Origin: Apostichopus japonicus
Lineage: Eukaryota; Echinodermata; Holothuroidea; Aspidochirotida; Stichopodidae
NCBI RefSeq assembly: GCF_037975245.1
Contig: NC_092575.1
Coordinates: 2,485,001 to 2,549,000, forward strand
Length of the DNA: 64,000 bases
Direction: 5' to 3'
Position 1 is the stretch's first letter, and each line of letters starts with the position of its first letter. A program made the position numbers and the translations under genes. Below are positions 37,004 through 49,500 of this stretch, in pieces. The notes beneath the pieces were generated by a model, which was not told where the DNA came from, searched no databases, and was given only the letters and a program-made list of their open reading frames with translations.

Positions 37004-39485
37004 TTTCAATTTCAAAGTTAACTCTGAATGAGACTTTTGGCTCAGCATGGTATTAAATATGTTTGATATAGTCAGGTAGCCATCTTATCATCAATTCATT
37101 TATTCAACAGATTTATACAATTAATAGAATAGAGGGCGGTATGTCAGAATGGTCATTAAATACAAGTATTCTGAATACATGACACATGGTATGGATGGTT
37201 TTACAAAGTAAGAAATGATTCAAGCAATATAATTCAATAGGATTGAAAATTTTGTAATATAATCGATAAATGAATGCAAAAGATAACCTACATTTTTTTT
37301 TACATTTTTTAAAATTCTTCTTGAAAACTTACAGCCTGCAATCAATCTGTGTTTATTTCAAAACAGACAGTTGTGAAAAGTATTTGTTAAAGAAACGGGT
37401 CTACTTTCATAAATGCAACCGATTTTAAAGACTATTTTGTGAGGCTTTATTACCCAAATAATTATGTATTGAGAAAAGTAGTATGCAATCGTTGTTTTCT
37501 AAGGGCAAACCTTTAAAGCAGCAGTCAGTTTTGGCCCCAAATTTCAAAGACATCTTACTTACAGTCTCTGTAAAGAACTGATATGATTTAAGAAAATTGG
37601 TGTCTTTCATTTAATCTCCAAATGTTTTAGGTGAAATGTATTCTTGTTTGTTATTGTCACTGTAGTGTATGCCTCTGTTAATAGTGAGATTCTTGAAACC
37701 ATATATATATATGACCCTACATGCTGCTTTCAGTTTTATGAAGCTAGTATGCTGCTTGAAGCAAGGAAAATGAAAGTAGTTCTTTTTGATCAAAAAGTGC
37801 CCCCCTTGAAGCATGAAAGTGATCAGTGTCCCCGCTAGCTTGGACAGGATAACAATGTCCACTTAAAACTTGGATGTGACAAGGGTGCCTCCTTTATACT
37901 GCTTGGGAATGATAAAATTGTCCCATTACAGCTTGGATGTGACAAGATGTCCTCTTAAATCTTATACGTGCAGCCTGACCTCGATAACAGTGTCCCCTTA
38001 AAGCACGTACATGCTTGGACATGATCCCCTTGAATACAGGATATATGTTATAGCAGTGTCCTCATATATATATATATGTATTCAAAGGAACAGTGATATT
38101 ACAAAGTTTAATGTTTCTGAATTTTAATGTGTTTCTTGTTTACTGGAAAACATAAAAAACTTCACGGGTGGGTATTAAAGAAAGCAAAGTACCTTGTCAT
38201 GAAATTCGAGATGATTCTAAACAGAATTTATCAGGATTTAGTGTTTTGTCATTCAAGTTGATTTTTTAAGCACCTAGTTTCTGGTAGCTTGCACCTGTGA
38301 GATATCTTTCTTATTGTAATAACTAATAATCTGCCTCAAACTAATTTTTTTCCCCATTTTATTCATAAAAGCTATCACAAGATTAGATGCGCAGGTACAG
38401 CAAAGGTTGCAAATACATTTCCATAGCAACCAATTATATCCGCACAGGATAGGAGTGTTTAATATGCATATCTACAATAATCTACAAGAAATTCAGAAAT
38501 TAGCAATGTATCTTTTTTATTAAAATATTTGAAAATCTCCTCACAACCAGTTGATTGAGATCATTCATGTATATTGACAAAGTCTTTTAACAACTTATAA
38601 AATCTGGTGAAAGCTTGCCAACCTTTTATTGAGGTCATAGTTGTTCTGCCAAAAATAGCTAAAATGACCAGCGACTTATTGAGAAATTGACCGATATGTA
38701 TATATTGTAGACCATTTAATGCCTTTGATGAAATGAAATTTAACTAAAGGGGAAGGCTAATTGTGGAGAACTTGCCCAAATTCTTAAAGTGCCTTAAAAA
38801 AAAAAAAAAAAGGTATCGTCATATTTTAAGAAATCTTGCAGCAATCAGTTGAATTGAGCAGTCTGCAATAATTCGTCGTTTTAATGAATAATTACTTATG
38901 AAAGTCACGTTGGATATTACTAACTTGTAATACTCAAATCCCATATTTTGTACATCTATTGACTTATGTGATTTAAGATTTAAAGAGATATCTAAAAACA
39001 GAAGGGGGAAAAAACTTACTTATATCGAATTTGTTCATCAGAAAAAGGGCATCAAGTTTTTGAGGTATGACCGATTTGTTACGGGCATGAAATCCACCAA
39101 TCGGCGCTGCACCGAGTCATTTTACTTAAATCACGAAAATATGCAAAAAGCGAAGAGGCTGACAACAAAGGTTGCGAAGTTCTTCCCTGTCGAAATAGTT
39201 TGGTGTAAAAGTAAGTCGATGGTGTTCTTGATTTAAGTTGGTGGAAAATTGGTGCAACTCTGAAAAAAGCATTATGATCTCGTGAAGGGGTTGGTCCATT
39301 GTTAGCACGTCTTAGAAGATACCCCCTTCCTGTCAGCTTGTTGATTTAGAATGTCTGAATATGTTCCTTTCGGATGCACAGTCTACAGTGTAGGTCACTC
39401 ACACAAAACTTTAATCTGATCATGTGTTATATCTGATCTCCTTTCCAAGTAACTCCACATACCTCACAATGTCATGAACACACTG
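37004..39485. other. Downstream of MIOX: probable 3'UTR, then intergenic
   Basis: No coding exon is seen. At about 37780-38075 a degenerate series of phrases around CTTGGA(T/C)(G/A)TGA and GTGTCC(C/A)C(T)T recurs every 50-60 bases, an old tandem repeat. A poly-A run lies at about 38797-38811. Confidence 0.45.
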
Positions 39486-39995
39486 TTAAAGCCATTGAAG
39501 ACTAGCCCCAAACCGCCTGCTGCCATCTGAAAAAGTTAACTTTCTGTTGCTTGCAAGTGACGTTTCGTTCGTGTCGCTACAAAATGCAGACAGTAATGAA
39601 ACGTGAAACCTTAATTGTTATCTTAAGCTGGACCTGAGATGTCCATCGCTGTATCGCTGCCATCTGAAAAAGTTAACTTTCTGTTGCTTGCAAGTGACGT
39701 TTCGTTCGTGTCGCTACAAAATGCAGACAGTAATGAAACGTGAAACCTTAATTGTTATCTTAAGCTGGACCTGAGATGTCCATCGCTGTATCGTTTTTAT
39801 ACTGTGCTGTGGGTATTGACCGCAGCTGTATGTACTGACTGTAAACTAGTGTTTAATTACCGACGGTAGCAAGCTGTGTGTGTATTTTCTGGGATTGATG
39901 GTGGTGTGTAACACTGTCTGTTACACCTCATTCGAAACTAGGTCAAAATACCGGCATAAGACGTTTCGTTTTGCGCGAATCTTCACACCCTTTAA
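39486..39995. mobile_element. TTAA-bounded MITE, copy 3, with internal duplication
   Basis: Bounded by TTAA at 39486-39489 and 39992-39995. It is about 140 bases longer than the other copies because one internal block, starting GCTGCCATCTGAAAAAG-like, is present twice in tandem (about 39517-39657 and 39657-39796) with almost no differences. Confidence 0.75.
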
Positions 39996-40611
39996 GGGAC
40001 ACTTTGTGAATGATATTCTCCGATTTTCTTCCAATCGGATGACTGCTGTTTCTTTTGATAATGGTACTGTAGTCCGCTCAGGCCCATGAATATCAGGTAC
40101 ATTCCAAACAAGTTAAGCTCATAGTAGTGGTTCAAATGAGCCACAGTTGGCCTGTTATTACAAAACATATTGGCAGGTAGCTCAAGTGTGAAAATGAGAT
40201 TGTCTTTCAAGATGTTACCTAGAAGTGTAATAGAAAGTTATTTTGTAATCGTTATGTATCGAACAAGAAGGTTCATTAATCAGGGTTAATTCAAGCATTC
40301 TTTATTATTATTTTTTTTTCGGATTCGTAAGTAGTCAGGAAGTCTGGTAGTTAGAAAGTCTAGTCCAGTGGCCAGTCTGGGTAAGATTTACGTTTTACAA
40401 AGTTCCCAAATTGATTCAAAAGATAGAGAGAAATTTGAGGTGGAGAGAGAGAGAGAGTTGGTTTTGTTATGAGTTTGTTATATAACAAAACATGTGACAG
40501 ATATACAATTGAATTTAAAGGGCATTTTTCACTTCCTATGTCGTTTGTTAATAAATCAGTTACTGCTTTATCTTAGATCAGTTGTGATTTTATGGAGGAA
40601 AAAGCAAAGAT

Positions 40612-40715
40612 GAATGGCCAGAATGGGAATCGGATCGGTGACCAACATGTCACAATCCCAGTGGTCAACCAACTGAGTTTAATCCAGCCATTGGTTGGCA
40701 GCAGTCCCTATAAAT
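40612..40715 (-). repeat. tRNA-derived SINE-like segment
   Basis: On the minus strand the segment has an A-box-like AACTCAGTTGGTTGACC and, about 40 bases on, a B-box-like GATCCGATTCCC. The flanks GGCTGGATT and TTCTGGCC suggest a decayed tRNA-shaped head. A functional tRNA gene seems unlikely. Confidence 0.4.
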
Positions 40716-42245
40716 GACTTTACTCTTTCCATCGTCTAAAATTTCCCAGTTAGTTTTCTGTTACTCATTTACTTATATGTAAGTTTAGTTTTTGGATAGT
40801 TTAGACACAATTTTTAGTAGTTGATCAGCGTATTAGAACTATGCAAAGATGTTCAGATATAAAATTCACATTTTGTAATCAAGAATAAAGAAACTGTCCT
40901 TTTAAATACAGTAGTACTTTCAATATCCTTCAAGGTAATCCTGCATTGTCTAACCCAATATATTCTATGACCATTTATAAGTTTCCATAATGCACATGTC
41001 AGTTCAAAGCAGAGTTGAAATTACTGTTTCCACTAAATTCAAGTTTTAATTTTGATATATTATTTATTAATCTAATGTTCTTATCTTGCATGTTATAAAC
41101 GCATGCACTTAGCTAATGCACTTGTATGCATATTACAATCATATACTGTAAAACAAGGTAAAGTAGTTTGAAAAATTGAACTTTCACTCTACAGTATTTC
41201 TATAACGAAATTTTTGTGTGATATATTTCCTAATGTTACTTTCATTAAATTTAAAGTAATTTTCATTGTTTTCAAATTTCATTTAACTGCTTGCCATAAA
41301 AATAAAAATAAAAAGAATTTTGCATGTATGAAAGCCATATATAAACAAAGAAATGAGAATGTTATAAAATCTTCAAGAAGAGGGAAATATTTAAATCAGC
41401 AATCTCTTCTTTTTTCCCTTTTTTTTAGATAATGTATATTTTTAAAGGAGATAAAAACATGATTAAGAAAATGGTTCTTCTGTATTAGGGTAAAAATGGG
41501 CAACAGAAAATGTTACCAATTTAAGTGTTTGCATAATCATGAATATTCAGATTATAAGAGGGCGATCTAATTAAAGCATGCCAAAATTGGTATTCTGATA
41601 TTTACCAATTGTTTCTTTTCTTCTCTGTGTCAGATATGGGTTCCAGTCATTACAAAATAATCTAAATATTCCTGGAGAATCTTGTGGATATTTATGTCAG
41701 TTTATTATGTTCTTCGGTAGGTTAACAGGGTTATGCTCTCTCTGGTAATAGAGGGCGATATCTTAGAATAACAATAATCATTACACAATAACACAATGTG
41801 TTTGTGTATTACAATATGTAGGGGATATTTCATACAAGACAACGAGCATTGTCTTTTACTAATCTACCTGGTTCAACTGCGAATACTGTGTCCTTGCCAT
41901 TTTGTTTCGTAAGGTCTGGGGCAAGATTATAAAAAACAATGTAAACAAATATTACCGGTACTTAATATTGCAAAACTGGTCAAACTAAGACACATTTCAA
42001 ATTATCATCATAGTTTGCAGAGCCGTATACGGCTCTGATAGTTTGCAATGCCGCATCTACGGTTCTGATAGTTTGCCTACATTTTCGCCCCTCCCTTGGC
42101 AAATTCTTGGCTACGCGCCTGTTACATTGCCTAAATAAAAGCAGAAGTCACGAAAATCTGTCAACGAGTATAAAGAAGTTTGGTGGCATTTTGAGTTCCT
42201 ATAGCCAATAACAAACTATAAGGTTAACTGTAAGCTCTATATAGG

Positions 42246-43035
42246 GAGCTCCACAAGGGCGGCGGAACGGGGGGGGGGCACAGGGGGCACGTGCCCCCCC
42301 ACTTTTCCTCAGATTAAAAATTTGCCCTTTTTCTACATAAAAATTTCTAAATAAAAAAGAGTTTACAAAGCGAAACCCACGTCGAATGAAATATTTCGGG
42401 AAGTTTTAAATGTTTACTACCACAGGCGTAGGAGCCCAATTTGATTTGGGGGGCTGTAACGACTTGCCCGAAAAATATTACCAAAATTTTTCGCGCGCTT
42501 CGCGCGCGTTCAACACGTTAATGTGCATATCATATAGGCATGCACCGGTTATTACATCGCATGCCTATAACATACAATCATTTGCCGTCTTATAACCCTT
42601 CTAAATTGGTTAGAATTATTGGCAAAGTCGTTACAATAATAATGATCATAATAATATCAGTTTAACCATTCAAAAACACATAGAAAATTACTTTTCTTTC
42701 AGTATTTTCACATATTTCATTTGCTTTCATGCATGTATCGATCGCGTGTGCAGGGACTTGGACTTTATAATGATTTCACCTCATTTTGTCTTTTTCCTTC
42801 TTTCCCAATTTGCACATTAGATACTGCAGTGCTAGTATGCATTGTTTCCTTGAGGGGGGGGGGGGGGGGGGTGGCGTTGATGGAGTGATGTGTATACGCA
42901 AATAAGATAATACAATAAGAGTTATAAAGGGTACTAAATATCAGGCTGCATCAGTCCAATCGAATTTCTGCAAAGTGCCCTTCGACGTTGGTGCCCCCCC
43001 AGATTGAAAGTGCTTCCGCCGCCCTTGGAGCTCCA
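42246..43035. mobile_element. hAT-like element with 8-base target duplication GAGCTCCA
   Basis: GAGCTCCA flanks the insert at 42246-42253 and 43028-43035. The 14-base terminal inverted repeats are perfect: CAAGGGCGGCGGAA at the left and its complement at 43014-43027. The undisturbed site is visible in the paralogous copy at about 43338-43348 (GGGAGCGCCA). No transposase frame is present. A second repeat (from 42423) is nested inside. Confidence 0.85.
42423..42720 (+). repeat. GGCGTAGG-terminal repeat, truncated copy
   Basis: Begins CAGGCGTAGGAGCCCAATTTG, then a G-run, CTGTAACGACTTGCCCG, AAAATTTTTCGCGCGC and GTTCAACACGTTAATGTG. Relatives start at 44808, 50960 and 53503. Only the copy at 50960-51392 has both ends. 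It is nested in the hAT-like insertion at 42254. Confidence 0.65.
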
Positions 43036-43249
43036 TGAACAATACGTCACGGGTCCTAACCAATCATAAAACTTGGTAATGGTTGAAAAATAAAACAGAC
43101 AGTGCAGTACCTTCCTTGTATATATATTGCCATAAGTGTGAGCTTCCATGCTGTAAATGCTGACGATTTTTAACTATTGCTTATGATCTTATAGCCGATG
43201 TAATTCAAATGGTTGCCAACTTGTAATTAGATTCTTTATTGTGTCTTGT

Positions 43250-43521
43250 AAATGAAAAAAAAAGATCTATTAACAAGTATAAGGAAGTAACACGTTGAGT
43301 TCCTAGTCAATATCAAACTAAGGTTAATTGTAAGCTCTATATTGGGAGCGCCATAATCTACGTCACGGGACCTATACCAATCATAAAACTTGGTAATTGT
43401 CTAAACAAGTATATAGAATGTGCAGTATTTTCCTAATACCCTCATTTAGTGTTGACTCCCCATGTTGTATATGCTGACGGTTTTATCCATTGCTTATGAT
43501 CTTATAACCGATCTATTTAAA
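43250..43521 (+). promoter_or_regulatory. Likely promoter/5'UTR of the CUB-YWTD-HYR receptor gene
   Basis: This stretch immediately before the receptor ATG is duplicated upstream with many bases preserved. Conserved elements include CCAATCAT (a CCAAT-like box, about 43375-43383), ACGTCACGGG (CRE-like core TGACG on the other strand, about 43357) and TAAGCTCTATAT. No transcription start can be fixed. Confidence 0.35.
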
Positions 43522-43588
43522 ATGGATGTCACTCTAATTGGATTCCTGTCGTTTTTCCTTCTTTGCGGAAATATTTTTCCAGGGAAAG
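43522..43588 (+). CDS. Receptor exon 1: signal peptide
   Basis: ATG at 43522 begins MDVTLIGFLSFFLLCGNIFP, a short N-region and a hydrophobic core typical of a secretory signal. The donor is AAAG|GTGAGA in phase 1, which fits the CUB exon acceptor at 48202. The next Met in frame is absent, so this start is the only candidate. Confidence 0.75.
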
Positions 43589-46500
43589 GTGAGATATTTC
43601 CATCATTTTGGTTTCAGAATCAGCGACTTTTGATTACATTATTCTCAAACAGCAGCAAGTAAGGTATTACCGGCTTCTTGGTCATACATACCGTTCAGTG
43701 TGCAAGAGACAATACAAGTAGGGTCGTTCTTAGACAATGGCACTTAGCGAGAGAGATCTGGGGGCTGGGAACCGTTGCGCGGTCACTTAAGTGTCTGCAT
43801 GCAGTAGTTTTTGTGCTGATTTTCAAACCGTATAATACGTATTGAGAATATGAAATAGTTTATTCTTTCATTTCAATGTTGTGTTACGTATGTGTCTCAG
43901 ACGAAAGACATACGATTTAAACGTTCTCTGCTAAGAACACACAGTTAAAAATTAATGTTTTTTACGTTAGCGACTTCACTGAGCTGAGAGCTTGTCACTA
44001 TATTCTCATGAAAACGCTGTAAACATTTTTTATATAGACTCTCCCTGCAGACAGCGTGCTGCAGATGATAAGAATATATAATTGCATGTGTCTGAGTAAG
44101 GGGGGGGGTGGGGGGGTGAGCCATGAGGTGGTGTTACTGGTGTAAGATAAGAGAGGAGCATGGCAGAGTCAAGCAGCCGGCCCCTCGATGCGGACAAATA
44201 TATAAACCTCCTGTTTGTATTCCCAATTTTGTTGTCACCTATGAAATAAGATAAACTATTGTTTTTCCCATTTTCCCCGATCCCCCCTGTATCTTCCCGG
44301 GTCTCTAATTCATCCCGGGCCCAGGGACGGTATAGCTTCCTGATACTCTCGTACTAAGCGTAGGTTGGCATATGCCACCAGATACACACCCTCAGGTTAA
44401 GTACTTGACTGGTTTGTGTAGAAGGTAACAATGGTGGCTTCATACACAATGTTTCAAGAGCTACGTTACTGATGAATTGCTCCCACCCCCACCACCCCAT
44501 CTGCACCCCACACACACATTTTACCAGTTGTCATTAGCAATATTTGTGTTTACACCAAATAAGAAACACACTTCCTTATCATGTACAACTTTTCAATTTC
44601 TGTTTTTTTTTCTGTTGTCATTTAAAAACAAATTAATTTGTTTTGTTAAGGCATGGACGATTATATATATGGAGGACTAGCGAGCGTTCTTGCTCGTAAC
44701 TGCAAAAAGTGCACTGTAATGGTATTCCCCTGTTTGTTGGATTGGTTCAAATGGTTCATTCTAAATAAACTTGTGACAACAGTCTACATACATGTATACG
44801 CATAGGCGTATAGTAGCCCAATTTGACTTGGGAGGGGGGGGGGGGGCTGTAACGACTTGCCCGAAAAATATATCCAACATTTTTAGCATTCAACATGTTA
44901 ATGTGCATTTAGGCATGTATCGGTTATTACATCGCATGCCAATTACATACAATCATTTTCCGTGTTAATACCCTTCTATATTGGTTACAATATTTGGGCA
45001 AGTCGTTACAATATGATGATGATAATAATATCAGTTTAACCATTGAAAACACATTGCAATTTATTTTTCTTTCAGTAGGTGCCCGAAACTTTATATTAGG
45101 CTATGTACGGTCACAATGGTTACACTTGAGTGGGTGTCTATACATGGCTGCAACATATTTTTATAATTAGTAGGTCTATCTTCCAGTGTCAATATAAATT
45201 TATTGCGGAGGAATTTTAATACGTTTACGAGAAAAAACCCCAATCTATTCATTCGTTGATAGCGTGACTTTCTTGATTATTATATTTACATAAAAGCATA
45301 GCCTGTCTTAGTGTTCAGATTCTGCTTCTATAGCTTACAGAGTTAACTTTGCCAGTGTCTATATGCTTACCATTATAGAAAATTAACGGAGCAGTTAACC
45401 GCGTTCCTTGTGGGTAAATATTTTTTCCGCTTGAATTTTCCCCTTTTAATCTATCGACAATTTATGTCACAAAATAGGAGTGGACTGACATTGACAGTTA
45501 GTAGACGTAGATGTCAGAGAATTTTTTTGTTAGTTATAACGTTTTCTAACAGTGCATAACCATGATATATTACGTATGTACAACTTTATGGACCTGTATA
45601 TTTAGTTTTGCCCTCCCCCCCCTTTTTATTTTAAGTGAAACATTCAGATAGACTCCACTACCCAGTCGTTCATTTAGCAAAACATGTCAACTGTTTTCTT
45701 TTCTCTATAGAAAATTTAATTTTCTCGTTTTACTTTTGTAAGGGACCAGACTCAACAAGTTATCTTATACTTCTGGTCGCGCTGCCTCATTGTGATATCT
45801 TTGTATTTATTATTTTTTTATTAACTTTATTCGTAACCAGGGGTCCTGTCACTGGTAAACCAGTGTTCTCCCCAGGATCCCTGCACATATAAAACATACA
45901 AAATATAACAAATAGAACACATAAATAAATACAGAAAATAGATATAAAAAAATAAAAAATAAAAAATAAAAAATAAAAAATAAAAAATAAAAAAATATAT
46001 ATATATAAAAATAAAAATCTAATTCGATTTCAAAGCCAGGCCATTTCTAATTGCACATTTTAGTTTATTTTTAAAGGTATCAGTGTTATTGCACATACGA
46101 ATATGCCGAGGCAGTGCATTCCATTGATTAACCCCATGGCAAGTTTGACGACGTCTCCCCCAAATAGTGTTGGAATATGGAAGGCAGAAACCACCAGAGG
46201 TAGAAGCTCTTGTGGCAGATTCACTCGAGGAGACATGGGCATACTTGTCACAGAGATAGTCAGGAGCAGCTGCTATGTGGATTTTATGCATAAAAACCTG
46301 ACGGTGATAATTCCATCTTTGCTCTATAGGGATCCAGGATAGAGCTGAGAGAACATCAGCTGTAGGTGCAGTCCTAGGAAGATCTAGAATAATCCGACCA
46401 GCTCTTCCTTGCAGAGATACCAGACACTTTTTATACTTGGCACAGGTGTTAGACCAGGTACAACTAGCATAATCAAAGTGGGGGCTTATCAAACTATTGT

Positions 46501-49500
46501 ACACCATAATCCTGTATTTGTGTGGAAGATACTTCTTAACCCTCCCAAGTATCCCAAGACGGCAGGATATTTTCTTGCAAATCATAGATAAATGGTCTTT
46601 GAAAGTTAAGGTACTGTCCAAAAGCACCCCAAGGTACCTAAAAACATGAACCTGTTCTATATCATGTGAGTCATAATGGAGAATGAGAGGGTCAGCTCTC
46701 TTCATCATGGTTGGTGTGCCAAAAAGCATACTTTTGGTCTTTTTTACATTCAAAGTCAATTTGTTTTTGACCAGCCACTTGCCAATCAGAATAAGATCTG
46801 TAGAGAGAACCTGCTGTATTTCACATATTTTCTCAGAGCTATAAATAACAGCTGTGTCATCTGCATATAAAATTGCCTGGCTTTCACTTGTGGCAGATGG
46901 AAGATCATTTATGTATATAGGTAATAGTAATGGCCCAATGATAGATCCCTGTGGAACGCCAAATGCAATTCCCATCATATCTGAATACTGGTTCTCAATC
47001 TGAACAATTTGGTATCTGCCCGCAAGATAAGAGCCGAACCAATCCAATGCAGAGTCAACAACTCCATATGACCGAAGTTTGTCAAGCAAGATGTCATGAT
47101 CAACTGTATCAAAAGCTTTTTTAAAGTCAAGGAACAAGATGCCAGTGTAGTTCTTTCTTCCACAGGCACCGTCCATGTTTGACAAAATATCATCAACCAC
47201 ATAGCTGAGAGCCGTAGTAGTGGAGTAACCAGGTCTGAAGCCTGATTGCCATTTGTTAAGGATCTTGTTACTAGTTAGATACTGATACAGTTGATCATGA
47301 ACAACTCTTTCCAAGATTTTTGACACAACTGGCAGAACTGAAATAGGTCTATAATTGTCGACCTGACCGCGTGTCCCATCTTTGAAAACTGGTGAGACCT
47401 TGGCAGTCTTCCAGTCAGAAGGGAAAACCCCATGAGAGAGTGTATGAACAAATGTATATCATTGCGGTATATTGGCAGAAATAAACGAAAAGAAACTGTT
47501 CATTTTGAGTTGGTTATATTTTATAATTTCGTATTTATTCACACAAGACAACACACCCACACACACAAATGATTCATAAGAAACTGCACTCCGTTTTTAG
47601 TGAATTCAATCACATTTGTGTCTTACAAAGTTAGAAAAGCACTAGCTACTGTTTTCAGTGGGCGGCGGAAGTATATTGAATCTCCGGGGAAGAGATGGGG
47701 GTGGGGGTGGGGTGAGCGGGGGGGGGGGGACGAGTGGAACACGAACCTTATGAAGTAGTGTGTTTTGGTTTTGATGGGGTACAACGTTACCTTGAAACAT
47801 TACCGTATGAAGAAAGCACAGCAAATATGCACTTATAATTTACCAACAGAGGAACTTTTCAACCACGAGTACGTTAAAAAAAAAAAATTACAGCACTCAC
47901 TCATTAACAAACAGGGACCATTCTTCTGTTTTGAAAAGAAAAGATAGGAGAAGAGGTCACGCACCCCACCAACGTACCCCGTAACGTACCCCGCCAACGT
48001 ACCCCGCCAACGTACCCCGCATGTACCCCTCAACGTACCCCGCCAACGTACCCCGCCAACGTACCCCGCCAACGTAACAGTGTCACGGTAGCCCATGGAT
48101 TTACAATCCACACTTTCCCGCTCATTATAATCACTGACGGACCAAGGTATAAACACATCGGTGCACGGAATGATTAAAACACATTTCCTCCTTTTGTTCA
48201 GCTTCAGATCAAACGTTGACCAGTTCCTCCGGTACATTCTCTACACCATCTTATCCTATTCCCTATGAACCTAATTTGACTTGTACATGGCATCTGGTGG
48301 CTCCTATCGGCATGTCAATCGAGCTCATATTCGATGTCGTTGATCTTCAAGATCAAAATGGCGAACGCGTTGTCTTGATACGATAGAGGTAATGAATATT
48401 TATTTTTACACTACTACTAATGAATATTTATATTTACACTACTCATTAATGAATATGTATATTTACACTAATACTATTTTGTTTTCCACTGTCCTTTCAT
48501 AAAGACAAAAAGCAATTGAGTATGTCCTGATTTTTTTCTTGTGTGTGGTTGGGGGGGGGGGGTTGTGTGGGTTGGGGGAGGGGGTGGGGAAAGGGTGCGG
48601 GATGAGAGACATAAACGATTCCAAAACGTATTGGGGTCGCTGAAATAGTTGGAGAATGATTCACATAGTGGATGATGTTAAAGTTGCAAAAAAGGACAAT
48701 GTTGTCCAACTGTATCAGCCACTTCATTTCTAGTATGCTGTTTAGGCTTGGAATTCATACTTTTTCTGAAAATATGGATGTACCAGTAAAAAAGAAGCAT
48801 TGCTGATGACCGTGTACTATGCGCGTCTGATCTCACAAAGTTGGACAAAACTCTTCGGGAGCTGAATCATCGATATAACATGAAAAATGACAAATCAATT
48901 CCATTTACTTTTATCAGGTTTTTGATGGACCACCTGGATCTTCTGCGCTCACATTTCCATTTTGTGGAGATGGACCAATATGGCCGCAACATCCGATTCG
49001 ATTCCTTTCTTCGTCTAATCAGTTATCGGTGACCATTAAAACTGATAGCATTGATAACGGAATGGGGTTTCAAGCTCGTTATACACATGGTAAGAATAAT
49101 TATATAACCGACATAATCGTATGCATTGATTCATAATACGCTTAAGAGACCTACATAGATATATGATATAGTCGAGGATATAGACATGTAAAAATGAACC
49201 TTGAGACATTTTTGTCGTCATGCAGATAATCGACACACCAAGTTTGGCAATTGTTTTTAAACCGTAATTTGATGACATGCTTCAAAGCACATGATACTGT
49301 TAGCATGAATATCTTGTAACTGTTAGATAAAGCATAGGAACTTGTTCATGCTGCCAGTACTAGTGCTTCATAGCACATGATACTGTTAGCATGAATATCT
49401 TGTTATAAGATAAAGTATAGGAACTTGTTCATGCTGCCAGTACTAGTGCTGCAGAGCACATGGTACTGTTAGCATGAATATTTTGTTACTGTAAGATAAA

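Larger units (their letters stand above)
42153..43222 (+). pseudogene. Decayed duplicate of the receptor gene's promoter and first exon, split by a hAT element
   Basis: The segments 42153-42253 and 43036-43222 together match 43262-43545 almost throughout, including TAAGCTCTATAT, ACGTCACGGG, CCAATCATAAAACTTGGTAAT, TTGCTTATGATCTTATA and the start codon region. Here the ATG at 43209 is followed after four codons by TAA, so this copy cannot encode the signal peptide. The two halves are separated by the insertion at 42254-43027. Confidence 0.75.

Noticed and set aside
46103-46870. Plus-strand frames opposite the LINE
   Set aside because: Antisense shadows of the reverse-transcriptase frame.
48841-49032. 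Frame reading across the second CUB half-exon (FLMDHLDLLRSHFHF)
   Set aside because: It is the wrong frame; the neighbouring frame gives the CUB signature VFDGPPGSS...FCG.
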